From positions 1 to 13,796 of the forward strand of contig JANQPK010000087.1 in NCBI GenBank assembly GCA_028289505.1: 13,796 nucleotides of DNA, in the 5' to 3' direction. Each line of letters starts with the position of its first letter. Within the stretch, counting starts at the first letter, position 1. This DNA comes from Cyclobacteriaceae bacterium. Its GTDB lineage: Bacteria; Bacteroidota; Bacteroidia; Cytophagales; Cyclobacteriaceae. The notes beneath the pieces were generated by a model, which saw only the letters and a list, made by a program, of their open reading frames with translations, did not search any database and was not told the origin of the DNA. This document shows positions 11,501 to 13,796 of the stretch, piece after piece. A program made the position numbers and the translations under genes.

Positions 11501-13570
11501 ATGCTCAAGTGGTTACCTTATCCCGCAGTTAGAGCATTCCTGGCTTTTTCGCTGGGGATTTGCTTGGGACTGGAAACAGAAATAGATCAAGTTGCATTAG
11601 AGGTAGGGAGCCTGATGTTTTTTATTCTTTATGTCAGTATCCTGAGCATATCTAACACCAACTACGGATTCCAGAGCCTGATATTGGCATTGTTAGCTTT
11701 TTCGCTGCTGCTGATGTTTGGCTCACTAAGAGCCAAAGTCTGTACCCACCTACCGGATCCAAAAATAGAATCAGCCGATTATTTCTTAGCTATGGTAAGC
11801 ACACCTACTTATGCAAAAGGGCGATATCAGCTCACAGGGCTAATGGTTGAAATGGTGTGGTCAGAGGGCCATAGTTATGATGCCAATGATCAAATGATAT
11901 GGTATCAGCTGTCAGAAGTACCACATCTCCTTTCATATGGTACCAGGGTGCTGCTCAGGGGAAGTCCGACACGCATAGCGAAGCCTAAAAATCCACTTGA
12001 GTTTGACTACGCTCAATTCATGGCAGGTCGGAATGTATTTTGGAATTTTAGGACTAGGGAGAATCAATTGCAGGCAATATTTCTGAGTAACGGCAGTGCC
12101 GTTCATGATTGCGTGTCAAAAATTAGAAGTCATCTAAAGTCACTTGTAGCTGATAATATTCCTCAAGGAGTACCTCAGGAGATCACTTTGGCCATGCTCT
12201 TGGGTGACAGGAAGGCAGTTTCAAACCAGCTTAAGGAGGCATTTGCCAATAGTGGAACTATCCATATACTAGCAGTTTCAGGTCTTCATATGGGCATTCT
12301 TTACTGGATGATATTGCAAGTGGTTGGCAGCTGGCGCTATCATTTTCTGTTAAAATGGCTTTTCGCATTATTAAGCCTGATAATTTTATGGGGTTTCACC
12401 ATGCTATCTGGTGCTGCTGCTGCCACCCAAAGGGCGGCTACCATGTATTCTATCATGATTATTGCGCAGGTAGTGAATAAGCAAAGTAATGCTATCAATA
12501 CCCTTGGAATCGCGGGATTGATAATCTTGTGGGTAGACCCTTATCAGTTGCACGCAGTGGGGTTTCAACTTTCTTTCCTGGCACTTGCCGGTATTCTTTA
12601 TATACAACCCCGGTTGGCGAGCTGGTTCAAACTCAAACATAACATTGCAAAATACTTTTGGCAGTTGATTTCGGTGAGTCTTTCAGCCCAATTGGCTGTA
12701 CTGCCACTATGTGCCCACTATTTTAATCAATTGCCAGTTTACTTTTTAATAGCCAATATTTTCCTAGTGCCTCTTTCATTTGCAATTTTAGTGTCCGGTG
12801 TATTATTTTTTGCTTGTACCAACTTCCCTTTGTTGTTGCCATTGGCGGCAGCTGCATTAAGTCAACTGACCAGATTAGCCGGTTATATAGTGGAGTCCAT
12901 CGCCGGCTTTCCCCAGAACTCAATAGATAATATTCAACTCGATTTTATAGCGATCATTTTATGGTACGGCATTTTGGTCTCAGGGATTCTCTTCCTAAAG
13001 ACCAGAAAGCGATTGCCCCTTTTGGCACTGATGAGTTTTATACTATTTCTTATAGTAAAATCTGGTCTAGGCCATATTATGGAATTGCAGCAGAAGCAAA
13101 TAACCATCTATCAACTTAGCGGTCATACGGCAATTGATTTTGTCAGTGGAAAGCATTTGTATAGCCTAATGGATGGGAATTTGGCTGCCAAACCCAAAAC
13201 CCTGGATTACAAGATCGGCAATTATCGCCGCTATCTAAATCCGGAACTCATAGAACCAGTCACTACCAGTAACACCAACGACCAACCTTTGGGGTTGTGG
13301 ATGTTTCATGGAAAGCGGTTACTTTTGATTAAAGATTCAATTGGAGACAACCTCAGTGCAAATGCTTGTATTAAAGCCGATATTGTAATTGTCACCATGA
13401 ATAGCGTGGATCATCTAAAGCAGTTTATGTCCTACGTTGACTTTGAGTTGCTGGTTATTGATGGATCTAACAGTCGAAAAAAAGCCAACAGACTCGAAAA
13501 ACAGGCACTAGAGCTTGATTTGGAAGTTCACAATAGTTGGAATATGGGATATAAACGAATTAATTTATAA
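11501..13570 (+). CDS. comEC: ComEC/Rec2-family competence channel protein, without metallo-beta-lactamase signature
   Basis: The 689-residue membrane protein has N-terminal helices, a soluble OB-like DUF4131 region (about 75-195) and the polytopic Competence domain (about 225-500). The hallmark A-V-S-G-L-H-M-G-I is at 258-266, with H263 in the conserved position, and S-G-A-A-A-A-T-Q-R-A follows at about 303-312. ComEC forms the inner-membrane channel that takes up single-stranded DNA in natural transformation. The C-terminal region (about 525-689) has the position of the usual nuclease domain, but the zinc-binding H-x-H-x-D-H motif is not visible. Many Bacteroidota ComEC proteins share this shorter, degenerate tail. 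An A-A-G-G-A-type ribosome binding site precedes the ATG. The gene ends three bases before the next start codon, so the two may be co-transcribed. Confidence 0.88.
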   Translation: MLKWLPYPAVRAFLAFSLGICLGLETEIDQVALEVGSLMFFILYVSILSISNTNYGFQSLILALLAFSLLLMFGSLRAKVCTHLPDPKIESADYFLAMVSTPTYAKGRYQLTGLMVEMVWSEGHSYDANDQMIWYQLSEVPHLLSYGTRVLLRGSPTRIAKPKNPLEFDYAQFMAGRNVFWNFRTRENQLQAIFLSNGSAVHDCVSKIRSHLKSLVADNIPQGVPQEITLAMLLGDRKAVSNQLKEAFANSGTIHILAVSGLHMGILYWMILQVVGSWRYHFLLKWLFALLSLIILWGFTMLSGAAAATQRAATMYSIMIIAQVVNKQSNAINTLGIAGLIILWVDPYQLHAVGFQLSFLALAGILYIQPRLASWFKLKHNIAKYFWQLISVSLSAQLAVLPLCAHYFNQLPVYFLIANIFLVPLSFAILVSGVLFFACTNFPLLLPLAAAALSQLTRLAGYIVESIAGFPQNSIDNIQLDFIAIILWYGILVSGILFLKTRKRLPLLALMSFILFLIVKSGLGHIMELQQKQITIYQLSGHTAIDFVSGKHLYSLMDGNLAAKPKTLDYKIGNYRRYLNPELIEPVTTSNTNDQPLGLWMFHGKRLLLIKDSIGDNLSANACIKADIVIVTMNSVDHLKQFMSYVDFELLVIDGSNSRKKANRLEKQALELDLEVHNSWNMGYKRINL

Positions 13571-13573
13571 ATC

Positions 13574-13796
13574 ATGTCTTTAGTTCAGTACACGGTGTTA
13601 CATGGCATTGCTTTTATCACCTTGAATAGACCAGATAAGAGAAATGCTTTAAATGATCAAATGGTTAGTCAATTGATAGCAGCATTTGAACAAGCTGGTG
13701 GGGATTCTGGCGTCAAACTCATAGTACTGAAGGCAGAGGGGAAGGTTTTCAGTGCTGGTGCAGACCTACAGTATTTACAGAAGTTACAAAGTAATT
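13574..13796 (+). CDS. Enoyl-CoA hydratase/isomerase family protein (N-terminal part only)
   Basis: The first 74 codons are visible before the window ends. They show the crotonase start: a short strand region (V-Q-Y-T-V-L-H-G-I-A-F-I-T-L-N-R-P), the R-N-A-L motif, then L-K-A-E-G-K-V-F-S-A-G-A-D-L, which is the oxyanion-hole motif binding the acyl-CoA thioester. The family hydrates or isomerises acyl-CoA esters in fatty-acid or amino-acid breakdown. The catalytic glutamates lie beyond the window, so the exact reaction cannot be told. It begins three bases after the comEC stop codon; co-transcription is likely, but a functional link to DNA uptake is not evident. Confidence 0.88.
   Translation, partial: MSLVQYTVLHGIAFITLNRPDKRNALNDQMVSQLIAAFEQAGGDSGVKLIVLKAEGKVFSAGADLQYLQKLQSN

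Noticed and set aside
1..13796. CRISPR array or complete insertion sequence
   Set aside because: No spaced 25-40 bp repeats and no transposase are seen; the only arrays are contiguous 9-bp units.

Overview
The window looks like a chromosomal segment of a Bacteroidota bacterium, most likely a marine or environmental Cytophagales-type lineage. The evidence is protein style rather than a marker gene. The PhoH, ComEC (no metallo-beta-lactamase signature) and SAM-hydrolase homologues have Bacteroidota-like sequences. The integrase is a Bacteroidota-type phage integrase, and ribosome binding sites are weak throughout. The left half is one end of an integrated phage-like element and the right half is ordinary host chromosome.

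Element, 1 to about 6985. The window opens in the last 76 codons of an HK97-fold major capsid protein, closed by a strong hairpin-T terminator. A tightly packed plus-strand operon follows: a small helix-turn-helix protein, a short tail tape-measure-like protein, a small two-helix membrane protein, a small charged protein, a RecA/RepA-like ATPase with a C-terminal helix-turn-helix, and a zinc-finger/TOPRIM primase-like protein. Between and inside the last two genes lie two opposed arrays of 9-bp repeats built on TGCGGA/TCCGCA, a good candidate for an iteron replication origin. Facing this operon on the minus strand are a tyrosine integrase and, directly behind it, a SIR2-family gene broken by a one-base frameshift. 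SIR2 proteins of this type are commonly NAD+-consuming anti-phage effectors, so this looks like a disabled defence cargo gene. Upstream of the integrase are two pairs of 8-bp direct repeats and then a fragment resembling the 3' end of a tRNA, interpreted as arm sites and the right attachment junction.

The notable architecture is a tape-measure-like gene in one operon with replication genes, with no connector, tail-tube, tail-tip or fibre genes between capsid and tape measure or after the tape measure. This could be a reduced prophage, a prophage with unusual gene order, or a capsid-carrying phage satellite. The left part of the element lies outside the window, so these cannot be separated here.

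Chromosome, about 6986 to 13796. In order: an FkbM-family methyltransferase (+), a GT87/DUF2029 polytopic glycosyltransferase (-), a small lipoprotein (+), a SAM hydrolase/SAM-hydroxide adenosyltransferase family protein (-) whose 3' end overlaps the lipoprotein gene, PhoH (+), a ComEC/Rec2-type DNA uptake channel (+), and the start of an enoyl-CoA hydratase (+). These look like separate small transcription units. FkbM and the glycosyltransferase may both act on cell-surface glycans, but this is only suggested by adjacency. No stretch longer than 300 bases lacks a gene.
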